Assembly: GCF_001047135.2 (NCBI RefSeq)
Contig: NZ_DF968079.1
Span: 176,663-240,662, forward strand
Direction of reading: 5' to 3'
Source of the DNA: Fructobacillus tropaeoli
Lineage (GTDB): Bacteria > Bacillota > Bacilli > Lactobacillales > Lactobacillaceae
DNA: 64,000 nucleotides
Shown here: positions 35,092 to 43,896 of the stretch, piece after piece
How positions within the stretch are numbered: position 1 is the stretch's first letter
Layout: each line of letters starts with the position of its first letter
Notes under the pieces: generated by a model
Told to the model about the DNA's origin: nothing
The model's database searches: none
The model's input: only the letters and a program-made list of their open reading frames with translations
Program-made: the position numbers and the translations under genes

Positions 35092-36804
35092 ATGCCCCTT
35101 GATGGCCTCTTTGTCCATTCGTTGGCCAAAGAATTAAATGAACAACTCGCTGGTGGTCGTATTACGAAAATTCACCAGCCCTACCCGAACGAAATCGTGA
35201 TGGTCGTTCGCAATAATAGTCAGAACTATCCGGTCCTGCTTTCGGCTAACCCGGCCTATGCCAGAGCCCAAGTGACTCGAATTCCCTACCAGAATCCCGC
35301 CACACCGCCTAATTTTGCGATGTTCTTGCGTCGTAACCTGGAAGGCGCTCGTTTAAGCTCGGTTTCACAAGTTGAAAATGACCGAATCCTTCACTTCTCG
35401 ATTAGTACCCACGATGAACTGGGTGATGATCAAACGCTGATTTTAACGCTTGAGATGATGGGACGTCATTCAAACCTCTTCTTAGTCCGAGAAAAAGATC
35501 AGCGCATCTTGGAACTCATCAAACACGTCCCTGCCGATCAAAACCGTGTTCGGTCATTGATCCCTGGTGCAACCTATACATTGCCCCCTGCCCAAAATAT
35601 GACCAATCCATTTGGCCACGATTTGACGGCTTTGGCTAAAATTTTATTGGATATGGATAAGGCTGATTGGCCAAAAGCCATTCAGCAGACCTACCAGGGA
35701 TTTGCCAGCCTCTCGGCCAAGAATTTGGCAAAGCATTTGGAAACTGGGGCAGATGCCATGCAGACAGCTAAGGACTGGTTGGCTCATTTCGACTCGCCAC
35801 AGCCGACCCTTTATCAAATAGACAAAAAGTTTACCTTTGCCGCTTTTGATTGGGATTCTGAACAAGCGGGCCAGCCTTATGACACAATCGGTGATTTATT
35901 GGATGCCTACTTCCAGGGCCAGGCCGAATCTGACCGTGTTAATCAACAGGCTGGGACCTTGGTTCGTCTTGTTAAAAATGAATTGAAGAAAAATCAAACC
36001 AAAGAAAAAAAGCTCCAACAAACCCTCACAGACTCGCAAAATGCCGAGACCTATAAGGTCAAGGGCGACCTACTGATTACCTATCCACACCTTGTTCATA
36101 AGGGCATGCATTCGGTTGAAATCGAAAATTACTATGACAATAACCAGTTGTTGACTATCGACCTCGATCCACGCTTTGACGGTTTACAAAATGCCAATCG
36201 CTACTTCCGTAAGTATCGTAAACTCCGTTCAGCCAAGGACTACGTCTTAGAGCAGCTGAAAACCACCGATGCGGAAATTGACTACTTTAATCAAATCGCT
36301 AGCCAATTGGCAGTGGCTTCGCCCAAGGACGTTGCTGACATCAAGGTCGAATTGATTGAACAAGGCTACCTCCGCGAAAAAGTCAAAATCAAGACCAAGG
36401 GTAAGCAGACAAAAAAGCCAAAGCATGTTCTGTCTGCTCCCGACCAATTTACGGCTAGTGATGGCACGTTGATTGAAATTGGCAAAAACAATCTCCAAAA
36501 CGACAAATTATCCCTCAAAAAGGCTAACCGCCAAAACATCTGGATGCACGTCCAAAAATTACCTGGTTCCCACGTCATTGTCCATTCCGACAATCCCTCA
36601 CAGGAAACCATCGAGGAAGCCGCTAAATTGGCAGCTTACTTCTCAAAGGCCCGCGATTCGGCCAATGTGCCCGTTGATTACTTACCAGCTGGAAAGTTGC
36701 GCAAACCAAATGGTGCCAAGCCTGGTTACGTTATTTTTGAAGGACAATCGACCACTTACGTCACACCCGACCCACTTTTAGTGCAAAAGTTGAAACATTC
36801 GTGA
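35092..36804 (+). CDS. rqcH: Rqc2 homologue RqcH (NFACT protein)
   Basis: Ribosome-associated quality-control factor that adds C-terminal alanine tails to peptides stalled on 50S subunits. 570 aa: NFACT-N domain to about 200, HhH and long coiled coil to about 430, NFACT-R domain at about 440-560 (RQNIWMHVQKLPGSHVIVH). The Asp97-Arg98 pair in VENDRILHF, essential for tRNA-Ala recruitment in Bacillus RqcH, is present at exactly that position, which argues for activity. Often labelled fibronectin-binding protein; there is no signal peptide, so an adhesin role is less likely. -10 TATAAT at 35054, RBS GAAGGAGGA. Confidence 0.93.
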   Translation: MPLDGLFVHSLAKELNEQLAGGRITKIHQPYPNEIVMVVRNNSQNYPVLLSANPAYARAQVTRIPYQNPATPPNFAMFLRRNLEGARLSSVSQVENDRILHFSISTHDELGDDQTLILTLEMMGRHSNLFLVREKDQRILELIKHVPADQNRVRSLIPGATYTLPPAQNMTNPFGHDLTALAKILLDMDKADWPKAIQQTYQGFASLSAKNLAKHLETGADAMQTAKDWLAHFDSPQPTLYQIDKKFTFAAFDWDSEQAGQPYDTIGDLLDAYFQGQAESDRVNQQAGTLVRLVKNELKKNQTKEKKLQQTLTDSQNAETYKVKGDLLITYPHLVHKGMHSVEIENYYDNNQLLTIDLDPRFDGLQNANRYFRKYRKLRSAKDYVLEQLKTTDAEIDYFNQIASQLAVASPKDVADIKVELIEQGYLREKVKIKTKGKQTKKPKHVLSAPDQFTASDGTLIEIGKNNLQNDKLSLKKANRQNIWMHVQKLPGSHVIVHSDNPSQETIEEAAKLAAYFSKARDSANVPVDYLPAGKLRKPNGAKPGYVIFEGQSTTYVTPDPLLVQKLKHS

Positions 36805-36844
36805 TATAATAGACTTATTCTGAATCATGTGAGGAGTAAGTAAT

Positions 36845-37300
36845 ATGCATTTCGTCAAAGAATTCAAGGCTTTCATTAATCGTGGTAACATGATTGACCT
36901 AGCAATTGGGGTCATCATTGGTGGTGCTTTCTCTGGTTTAGTCAAATCATTGACCACAAACCTGATTAACCCCTTGGTTGGCTTTTTCACCGGTGGCGGT
37001 AACGACTTAGACAGTTTGAAGTGGGTCCCTTACAAGCACCTGACATTCAAATATGGTGCCTTCTTGAATGATGTCATCAATTTCTTGATTACGGCTTTTG
37101 TTGTCTTTCTTCTGATTAAAATCATTAGTAAGTACATTATTAAGCCAAAGCAAAAAGCTGCACCGGCTCCGAGTGATGAATTGCTCGTGCTACAAGATAT
37201 CAAAAAGATTTTGGCTGACCAACAGAAAACAACCAGCACCCAAACTGCAACAACAGCAGATGCAACTGACTCACAATCCCAGTCTGCCAGCGATAAATAA
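36845..37300 (+). CDS. mscL: Large-conductance mechanosensitive channel
   Basis: Pentameric osmotic emergency valve. 151 aa. N-terminal helix HFVKEFKAFINRGNMIDLAI, first helix with the pore-lining Gly/Ala series GVIIGGAFSGLVKSL, and a second helix VINFLITAFVVFLLIKII. The cytosolic end after LLVLQDIKKILADQ is extended by a Thr/Gln/Ser-rich tail. RBS GAGGAG. Own terminator, which also serves the convergent kinase gene. Confidence 0.96.
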   Translation: MHFVKEFKAFINRGNMIDLAIGVIIGGAFSGLVKSLTTNLINPLVGFFTGGGNDLDSLKWVPYKHLTFKYGAFLNDVINFLITAFVVFLLIKIISKYIIKPKQKAAPAPSDELLVLQDIKKILADQQKTTSTQTATTADATDSQSQSASDK

Positions 37301-37307
37301 AGTAATA

Positions 37308-37341
37308 TAAAAAGCCTGTCTTTTAAAGACAGGCTTTTTAT
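37308..37341. terminator. Bidirectional terminator between mscL and the deoxynucleoside kinase gene
   Basis: AAAAGCCTGTC/GACAGGCTTTTTA with a 7-base loop, A/T-rich on both sides. Confidence 0.9.
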
Positions 37342-37349
37342 ATGGCCAG

Positions 37350-37982
37350 TTAACGAATCGCCTTTAAGGCATCATCAATTTGACCCAGGATGATTTCCTG
37401 ATTTTTTGGATCTTCCAAATCGTATTTTTGCAAATCCACTTTAATCTTTGGTGATTGGTCATATGAATCGAACCATCCCTGGTAGGCTTCCCACATCTTG
37501 CGATAATAAGCCTTCAACTCATCATTGCCATCAAATTGTTCATAATCCCGGCCACGCTTCTTAATGCGGGCCAAAATCGTATCAAAATCAGCATCGGCAT
37601 AGACCATCAAATCAGGCGCCTTTTTTGGCAAGGCGTGCAATTCATCCATCATCCGCGTCAACAAGTTATGATAGACATCCATTTCCATATCGGAGATATT
37701 ACCATCCTTATGGTTTTCCTCTGTAAAGAGTTCATCTTCATAAATTGACCGATCCAAGACATTGTTATCGTCAGCCAAGGCCTTTTTAATCATCTCAAAA
37801 CGACGGTTTAAAAAGAAAATTTGGAGCAAGAAACCATACTGTTTTGGATCCTTGTAGTACAGTGGCAAAACCGGATTATCCCCCACTGGTTCAAAAAAGG
37901 CCTGCGTTTCAAAATGGTCTGCAATCAAACCAGTCAACGTTGTTTTCCCAACACCAATCATTCCTGCTGTAATAATCACCAT
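37350..37982 (-). CDS. Deoxynucleoside kinase (deoxyadenosine/deoxyguanosine type)
   Basis: 210 aa. Phosphorylates deoxynucleosides in purine salvage. P-loop TAGMIGVGKTTLTGL near residues 5-19, the substrate-selecting DRSIYEDELF motif in the middle, and a lid region with Arg residues IKKRGRDYEQFDG. Homologous to dAK/dGK of lactobacilli, where the two subunits usually form a tandem gene pair. Only one gene is present here. RBS GAGGAG precedes the ATG at 37982. Confidence 0.88.
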   Translation of the reverse strand: MVIITAGMIGVGKTTLTGLIADHFETQAFFEPVGDNPVLPLYYKDPKQYGFLLQIFFLNRRFEMIKKALADDNNVLDRSIYEDELFTEENHKDGNISDMEMDVYHNLLTRMMDELHALPKKAPDLMVYADADFDTILARIKKRGRDYEQFDGNDELKAYYRKMWEAYQGWFDSYDQSPKIKVDLQKYDLEDPKNQEIILGQIDDALKAIR

Positions 37983-38089
37983 ACATGCTCCTCTGTTTTG
38001 TGGCCAAAGCCTTCTTTCCTCACTGGAAAGAATACCTCAGCTTGCGCTCTTGTGACAAACGGTTGCTTACACCGCATTCAATCCGTTCT

Positions 38090-38713
38090 TTATGCTGAAA
38101 CTAGCAGGGCTAAAGCCTTTGAAATCAGCTCCTCTGTCTTCCCCTTTTCGCCAGCCAAGGCCTTCTTCACCTTTTTAATATCCTTTTGGGCATAACCCAA
38201 GGCTTCCAAAGCCGCCATCGCATCGGCAAGGTTCTGGCTATCGCCGGCAACCAAGCGATTAGAATCAGACAAGTCTAGACCTAAGCTAAGCTCTTGTCCT
38301 TGAGCCAAATTAGCAAAGTCCGCCATCTTGCCCTTCAAATCCAGGATAATCTGCTGAGCTGTCTTCTTCCCAACACCTGGGAACTGAGTCAAATAACCGA
38401 CTTCATCCTGGTCAATGGCCGCCACCAAGGAAGCTGGGTCTGCACCAGCCAGGATTGCCAAGGCTGATTTGGGCCCAATGCCTGAAACATTTAATAACTT
38501 GTTGAACAGTCCCTTTTCAGTCATCGAAGCAAAACCATAAAGGGTTAACTCCGTTTCGCGAACAATTTGTTCCACGAAAACTTGGGCTTCCTGGTCAACG
38601 GTGTAGTGATAGGGATTGGCCGGAAAAATCTTGTAGCCAATCCCATCCTTACTTTCTAAGACGATATAGCCTGGCCAGACCTGGGTAATCACACCCCGCA
38701 AGTATTCATACAT
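38090..38713 (-). CDS. ruvA: Holliday junction DNA helicase subunit RuvA
   Basis: Tetrameric junction-binding protein that loads RuvB. 207 aa: OB-fold N-terminus MYEYLRGVITQVWPGYIVLE, two helix-hairpin-helix motifs (VSGIGPKSALAIL and FPGVGKKTAQQIILDLK), and the RuvB-binding C-terminal domain (DAMAALEALGYAQKDIKK). ruvB, normally next door, is not downstream; the next gene is the deoxynucleoside kinase. It is likely elsewhere in the chromosome. Confidence 0.96.
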   Translation of the reverse strand: MYEYLRGVITQVWPGYIVLESKDGIGYKIFPANPYHYTVDQEAQVFVEQIVRETELTLYGFASMTEKGLFNKLLNVSGIGPKSALAILAGADPASLVAAIDQDEVGYLTQFPGVGKKTAQQIILDLKGKMADFANLAQGQELSLGLDLSDSNRLVAGDSQNLADAMAALEALGYAQKDIKKVKKALAGEKGKTEELISKALALLVSA

Positions 38714-38749
38714 AATAACTCCTGGATATCTATTTTACCGTAAAGCAGA

Positions 38750-39511
38750 TTACGGAACTAAGTTAATTTTTTGCTTTTTCGTATCGAAATAGCCAACTTC
38801 GTCATTGCTAGCATCCGCCCAAGATTCAAACTTCATGAACTTGGCATTCGTGATGATGCGCTTCGTAGTATCAGGGAAGAGACAGGTAATAATCGTAATT
38901 TTTGCCTTATCGTCATCACGGTCATCCGGATTCAAAACGGAACCATCGTTTTCATCAACACCAACCTGACCGGTAATCTGATAAGTAAAGACCCCATCAC
39001 CATTAGCCAGATAGATTGATTGACCATTTAACCAGCTTGAGCTCCCTGCTTGACCATTTTCGTAATAAGGTGCATTCTGATTAAGCTTCTGTTGCAGAGC
39101 GGAAAAAGCCGTATAACCATTATCCCAATTATGAGCAGCCAACGTATAGTTTCCCTGTCCCATTGTTGGTACAGGCGTACCTTTTTGCGCCGTATTAGCC
39201 CCAACATTCAAGGCAACGGCTGAATAGGCATTATCGTAAATCGGTAGTAAAATCGATAGTTTTGGAATAGCCACAAAGCCTTGCTTTGTTAACCCTTTAG
39301 CACTTTGATCTTGAGCACTAATTTTGCTGGCAATCTGTTGTCGATCATTTTGGCTATAAATCTTTGTTTGACCAAACAATTGCTTTGGAACCGTTTTTAC
39401 TGGACTTAATGCAGGCTGTGATTCAGCCCAGCTGTAACCCAAAAAAGCGATAATACCAATAATTATTAACCAAAGCAGGCGTCGAACCCACTTTCTCATG
39501 CGGTCAGTCAT
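38750..39511 (-). CDS. srtA: Class A sortase
   Basis: Membrane transpeptidase that links LPxTG proteins to the cell wall. 253 aa: a basic N-terminus (RMRKWVRR), an uncleaved signal-anchor helix at about 11-28, then the sortase barrel. Catalytic residues are visible: His127 in LAAHNWDNG, Cys210 in TIITCLFPD and Arg218 in TTKRII. The TLxTC motif is ITIITC. No LPxTG substrate is encoded in this window, so it is probably the housekeeping sortase. Confidence 0.93.
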   Translation of the reverse strand: MTDRMRKWVRRLLWLIIIGIIAFLGYSWAESQPALSPVKTVPKQLFGQTKIYSQNDRQQIASKISAQDQSAKGLTKQGFVAIPKLSILLPIYDNAYSAVALNVGANTAQKGTPVPTMGQGNYTLAAHNWDNGYTAFSALQQKLNQNAPYYENGQAGSSSWLNGQSIYLANGDGVFTYQITGQVGVDENDGSVLNPDDRDDDKAKITIITCLFPDTTKRIITNAKFMKFESWADASNDEVGYFDTKKQKINLVP

Positions 39512-39671
39512 TTGGCTTTCTCCTCCTGACAGTTTTTCATTGTCTCATGATGCTGATTTTTTCTGTAGGATAAATCAGCATTAAAACGTTTGACTTAATG
39601 CCACTATTATAGCATAAAAACAGATTGGTCTAGTCGCCCCCGTTTGACCTAACGAACATGGTTTTTAGCAC

Positions 39672-39699
39672 TAAAAAAGCAATCATTCGATTGCTTTTA
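39672..39699 (-). terminator. Terminator of the HAD phosphatase gene
   Basis: AAAAAAGCAATC-ATTC-GATTGCTTTT, between the HAD gene and srtA. Confidence 0.85.
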
Positions 39700-39773
39700 A
39701 ATGTTTATAAATAAATGGTAACAGGTTTTACACCAATAGCTCAGCTAGACTCGATAACTGATTTTTTCTTTGC

Positions 39774-40580
39774 TTACAGGATGTCAGCCAAAATCGTCTT
39801 CAAGACCCCGTCATTGTTGGAATCAGCAACTGCTTCCTCAAATCCATAGGTAAAGAGTTCAGGATCGGCATTCGGCATCACGAAGGGATGACCAACCAAT
39901 TGCAGCATCTCCAAATCATTCAGGCCGTCACCAAAGGCAGCCATCTCCTCTGGCAGAATCCCTAACTGATCACCTAAATCCTTTAAGGCGACACCCTTGT
40001 TAACAGCTGGGTTGACCAAGTCAACGGCACCATAACCCGAAGTTGTGACGTGGATTGGTAGTTGACGGTTATTGACCGCTTCCATGAAGGGACGCTCAAA
40101 GTCTGGTAGATCGACCGTCATCTTCAAAATCGGTTCGTTAATCTCGCTTAAACTGTCAACAATTCTCAAATCCTTGAAATATTGTTGCGCCTTGCGATTA
40201 CCATACCCCAATGCAGCCATCTCTTTCAGCATAAATGCCTGAGTGACCCCAGTGAAGACTAGGCCCATTGAGACTCTGTCGCGATTAGCTAAAACAGTTT
40301 CCACAATCGGCTGAAAAGCGGCCGTCTCAATTGGGTAAGTCTTCATGATTTCACCCTGTTCAACGACTTCAGCACCGTTGTTAGCAATCAACGTAAAGTC
40401 TTGGTTGGCTCCGGCAAAGTATTTGGCCACCTTATCTGGATGATTACCAGTCGCAACCACAAAGGTTACATTCTTTTTCTTGGCTAAATCGACCATTACC
40501 TGGTAAGCCTGGCGGTCAAAACTTTTGTCCGCTCGTAAAAAGGTGGCGTCTAAATCAGTTGCAATTAGTTTAATCGTCAT
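39774..40580 (-). CDS. Cof-type HAD-superfamily phosphatase
   Basis: About 268 aa, HAD class IIB. Motif I is ATDLDATFL; the usual second Asp of DxDGT is present as D, but Gly is Ala. Motif II VVATGN, motif III Lys in NKGVALKDL, and motif IV FGDGLNDLEMLQ. A Cof-type cap lies between motifs II and III. The ATG at 40580 is preferred; an ATG immediately before it sits too close to AGGA, and the frame reaches a TTG farther up without a signal. Substrate likely a sugar phosphate or flavin-type compound; not decidable here. Confidence 0.85.
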   Translation of the reverse strand: MTIKLIATDLDATFLRADKSFDRQAYQVMVDLAKKKNVTFVVATGNHPDKVAKYFAGANQDFTLIANNGAEVVEQGEIMKTYPIETAAFQPIVETVLANRDRVSMGLVFTGVTQAFMLKEMAALGYGNRKAQQYFKDLRIVDSLSEINEPILKMTVDLPDFERPFMEAVNNRQLPIHVTTSGYGAVDLVNPAVNKGVALKDLGDQLGILPEEMAAFGDGLNDLEMLQLVGHPFVMPNADPELFTYGFEEAVADSNNDGVLKTILADIL

Positions 40581-40692
40581 CATTTTCCTATCTGTAGCTA
40601 CGTTCAAAAACTGGGATATGTCGCCCCTTTTCTACCATAGGCAATGACTGCCGCCGGTCACCTGCTATCGTTTCACTAACAACAGGCAATAA

Positions 40693-42195
40693 TTATTTTT
40701 TGCCACGCTTCTTCTTTAACTTCTTCATCTTCCGGGCTGCTTGCTTCATGGCAAAATTTTGTACCTTTTGGCCAAAGTTACCACTTGGCATACCACCGCC
40801 CATGCCGCCCATCATTTGGGACATATCCATTCCGGTTTGTCCCATCATGGATTCCATACCGGAGAAGTTTCCGTTTGAGGCTTGGTTCATCATCTTGCGC
40901 ATCTGATCGAATTGCTTAATCATCTTGTTGACTTCGACAATTGGCCGCCCAGCACCGGCTGCCAAACGACGGCGGCGAGATGGGTTCAACAAATCGGGAT
41001 CCTCTCGCTCGGCCTTCGTCATCGATGAGATAATCGCTTCCATATGGGCAAACTGCTTGTCATCAATTTGCAGGTTCGCCAATGCGGGATTACCGGCCAT
41101 TCCAGGAATCATCTTCAGCAAATCTTCCATTGGTCCCATGTTTTGGACCTGGTGCAGTTGGTCGATAAAGTCGTTGAAGTCAAAGGTGTTCAGGCGCATC
41201 TTTTCGAGCTGCTCTGCCTGCTTCTTTTCGTCAACTTCTTGCTGAGCCTTTTCGATAAAGGTCAGCATATCCCCCATGCCCAAGATTCGTGAAGCCATTC
41301 GGTCTGGATAGAAAACGTCCAAATCAGTTGGCTTTTCACCTTGACCAACGAACTTAATTGGCTTACCCGTGACGTCACGGATTGATAGGGCAGCTCCACC
41401 ACGGGTGTCACCATCCAACTTGGTCAAAACGACACCAGTCAAGTTCAACTCGTTGGCAAAACCTTGCGCTGTTTCCGTAGCGTTCTGTCCGGTCATCGCA
41501 TCGACCGTCAAGAGGACTTCATCCGGTTGAGCAATCGTTTCGATGTCCTTCAATTCGGCCATCAATTCGGCATCGATTTGCAAACGACCCGCCGTATCAA
41601 TCAAGACGTAATCGTTCTTATTTTCCTTGGCCTGAGCCAACCCAGCCTTCACGATTTCGCGTGGATCAACGTCCGTCCCCTGTGAAAAGACCGGAACATC
41701 CAAATCTTTTCCCAAGATTTCCAACTGATCAATGGCGGCCGGACGATAAACATCGGCCGCAATCAAAAGTGGACGGGCGTTATTTTCACGCTTCAACTTA
41801 TAAGCTAATTTGGCAATGGTGGTCGTCTTACCAGCCCCTTGCAAACCGGCCATCATAATGATTGTCGGAATCTTTTCTGATTTGTTGAGCGGAACAGCTT
41901 CGTCCCCCATCAAGGCCGTTAATTCATCATTAACAATCTTGATGACCTGTTGGGCTCCGTTCAAACCTTCCAAAATTTCTTGGCCCTTCGCCTTTTGGCG
42001 AATTTGGTCGATGAACTTCTTCACTGTTGAGTAAGAAACATCGGCCTCCAGTAAGGCTAAGCGGATCTCACGAAGAGAGGCCTGCAGGTCTTCTTCTCTA
42101 ATCTTGCCCTGACCAGTTAGGTTTTTCAACGTCTTGGAGAGGCGCTGTGTCAAGTTTTCAAAAGCCATGATTGCTTGGCCGGGCCACTTTGGCAC
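40693..42195 (-). CDS. ffh: Signal recognition particle protein Ffh
   Basis: SRP GTPase that recruits membrane-protein ribosomes to FtsY. 500 aa. N and G domains with G1 GLQGAGKTTT, G3 DTAGR, G4 TKLDGDTRGG. A Met-rich M domain (MMNQASNGNFSGMESMMG) is followed by a Lys-rich C-terminus. The start used is a GTG at 42195 behind AAGGGGGA; the textbook start MAFENL at 42168 is 35 bases from that RBS and has none of its own. So this Ffh seems to carry nine extra N-terminal residues. Last gene of the rnc-smc-ftsY-ylxM-ffh operon. Confidence 0.96.
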   Translation of the reverse strand: MPKWPGQAIMAFENLTQRLSKTLKNLTGQGKIREEDLQASLREIRLALLEADVSYSTVKKFIDQIRQKAKGQEILEGLNGAQQVIKIVNDELTALMGDEAVPLNKSEKIPTIIMMAGLQGAGKTTTIAKLAYKLKRENNARPLLIAADVYRPAAIDQLEILGKDLDVPVFSQGTDVDPREIVKAGLAQAKENKNDYVLIDTAGRLQIDAELMAELKDIETIAQPDEVLLTVDAMTGQNATETAQGFANELNLTGVVLTKLDGDTRGGAALSIRDVTGKPIKFVGQGEKPTDLDVFYPDRMASRILGMGDMLTFIEKAQQEVDEKKQAEQLEKMRLNTFDFNDFIDQLHQVQNMGPMEDLLKMIPGMAGNPALANLQIDDKQFAHMEAIISSMTKAEREDPDLLNPSRRRRLAAGAGRPIVEVNKMIKQFDQMRKMMNQASNGNFSGMESMMGQTGMDMSQMMGGMGGGMPSGNFGQKVQNFAMKQAARKMKKLKKKRGKK

Positions 42196-42206
42196 CGGCT
42201 TCCCCC

Positions 42207-42548
42207 TTAATTAATTTCTTGGTTGACCAGTTGGTCTAAAATTTGCTTTAGGTGTTGATCGTTTTGGTAATGCTCGGCAACGTAGTCCAGCAGATCCTGT
42301 TCCTGCGCCTGACGGTGGACTGAATCCTTGTAGAGGCCCAAAACAGCCTCGTAATGTTCCAAAGAGTCAACGCCACGCTTCAAGTTATCCGAAACGGCTT
42401 GCCGGCTAACAACTTCGGCCTCGGCGATTTCAATGATGGAGTAATCATCCTCAAAGTACGCCCGCAAGTAGTTTTGTTGCTTAACCGTCAGCAACGGTCC
42501 GTAAAACGGTAATAGTGCGTTCACTTGATTTTTTTTGTCTAAATCCAT
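42207..42548 (-). CDS. ylxM: YlxM/UPF0122 DNA- or SRP-associated helix-turn-helix protein
   Basis: 113 aa, helical, with an HTH segment DYSIIEIAEAEVVSRQAVSD near residues 30-50, like sigma-70 region 4. YlxM stimulates GTPase activity of Ffh-FtsY in streptococci. Its coding end overlaps the ffh RBS, and it starts three bases after ftsY, so the three are coupled. No catalytic residues are expected. Confidence 0.94.
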   Translation of the reverse strand: MDLDKKNQVNALLPFYGPLLTVKQQNYLRAYFEDDYSIIEIAEAEVVSRQAVSDNLKRGVDSLEHYEAVLGLYKDSVHRQAQEQDLLDYVAEHYQNDQHLKQILDQLVNQEIN

Positions 42549-42551
42549 CGC

Positions 42552-43877
42552 TTAGACCAAGTCCTTAAACATGCCATAAACAAAGTCTTCGGCCGAAAAG
42601 ACGCGTAAATCAGTGGCCTTCTCGCCAAAGCCAATCCATTTGACTGGCAAATGAAGGCTGTCACGGATGGCAAAGACGATGCCACCCTTGGCAGTCCCAT
42701 CCATCTTGGTTAAGACGATGCCAGTCACATCAGAAGAGTCCTGGAACAACTTGGCTTGCTGCAAGGCATTCTGCCCAGTCGTCGCATCCAAGACCAGCAA
42801 AACTTCTTGTGGTGCATCAGGCAAAACCTTCTTTACCACCCGGTTAATCTTTGATAATTCCTGCATCAAGTTGACATTATTTTGCAAACGACCGGCCGTA
42901 TCAACGAACAAGACGTCATAGTGCTCTTCTTTAGCTCGTTCAACCGCCGTATAAACAACAGACGCTGGGTCAGCCTTTTCAGGGCCAGCCACAACTGGCA
43001 CATCAGCCCGGTTACCCCATTCCTGCAGTTGCTTTACCGCACCGGCACGGAAGGTATCCGCTGCCGCCAAAAGGACCTTCTTACCCTCTTTTTTGTAAGT
43101 TGAAGCTAATTTTCCAACAGTTGTTGTCTTGCCGACACCGTTCACCCCAACAAAGAGAATCACGGTTGGTTGACCGGCTGGCGCAAAATGCATGGATTGG
43201 TCTTCGTTTTGACCTTGAGCCTCATACTGTGCCACCATTTGTTCAATAATCAAAGAACGGATTTGGTCCTTATCTTTGATGTTTTGAACCTTAACAGCCT
43301 CATGCACTTGGTTGGAAATTTGGATGGCCAAATCGAAGCCTAAATCAGCCCCAATCAAGGTATCCTCTAATTCTTCAAAGAAGTTTTCATCAACCGAGCG
43401 GAAGTTAGCCAAAAAGCGGTTAAACCGTTCGGCAAAGCCGTTCCGTGACTGCTTCAAGCCACGATCATAAACCTCTTGATTGGATTGCTCGTCTTGGTGT
43501 TGGTCTTCATTCTGGTCTTGCTTTTGACCCTGGTCCTGATTGTGGCCAGTAGCAACAGCTTGGTCTCCGTCATTATCTTCTGCAACCACTTCAGCTGACT
43601 CTGGTTCAGCTTCGTCGTTATCAGCTGTGGCTGATTCGCTGGCTTCAGTTGCGGTTGATCCAGTGGTGCCCTCAGCTGTGCCTTTTTTAGCAGGCTGGTT
43701 TTGTTGGTCCGTTGCCGCCACGTTTGCACTCTTCTCAGCCGGCTGATTTTGGTCAGCATCAGTTACCTGTTTCTCTGATTCGCTTGGTGCTGACTCAGGC
43801 GTTGTCTGCTGATCAACTTCGGCTGACTGATTTTCCTGATCAACCTTTTTTTTCTTAAAAATATCAAAAAGTCCCAT
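42552..43877 (-). CDS. ftsY: SRP receptor FtsY
   Basis: 441 aa. An N-terminal GLFDIFKKKK membrane-targeting start, then a very acidic disordered region to about residue 145, rich in Asp/Glu/Gln (DHNQDQGQKQDQNEDQHQ). The NG domain follows, with G1 GVNGVGKTTTVGKLA, G3 DTAGRLQNN and G4 TKMDGTAKGG. The long acidic A region is typical of FtsY but here is Gln-heavy. Partner of Ffh encoded two genes downstream. Confidence 0.96.
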   Translation of the reverse strand: MGLFDIFKKKKVDQENQSAEVDQQTTPESAPSESEKQVTDADQNQPAEKSANVAATDQQNQPAKKGTAEGTTGSTATEASESATADNDEAEPESAEVVAEDNDGDQAVATGHNQDQGQKQDQNEDQHQDEQSNQEVYDRGLKQSRNGFAERFNRFLANFRSVDENFFEELEDTLIGADLGFDLAIQISNQVHEAVKVQNIKDKDQIRSLIIEQMVAQYEAQGQNEDQSMHFAPAGQPTVILFVGVNGVGKTTTVGKLASTYKKEGKKVLLAAADTFRAGAVKQLQEWGNRADVPVVAGPEKADPASVVYTAVERAKEEHYDVLFVDTAGRLQNNVNLMQELSKINRVVKKVLPDAPQEVLLVLDATTGQNALQQAKLFQDSSDVTGIVLTKMDGTAKGGIVFAIRDSLHLPVKWIGFGEKATDLRVFSAEDFVYGMFKDLV

Positions 43878-43896
43878 AGACTACTCTCCTATGTGA

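Noticed and set aside
35092-36804. Fibronectin-binding adhesin
   Set aside because: No signal peptide or wall anchor; NFACT domains and the Asp97-Arg98 pair fit RqcH.
42168-42195. Annotating ffh from the conventional ATG at 42168
   Set aside because: No ribosome-binding site in front of it, while the GTG at 42195 is well placed; left as the longer form with this doubt noted.
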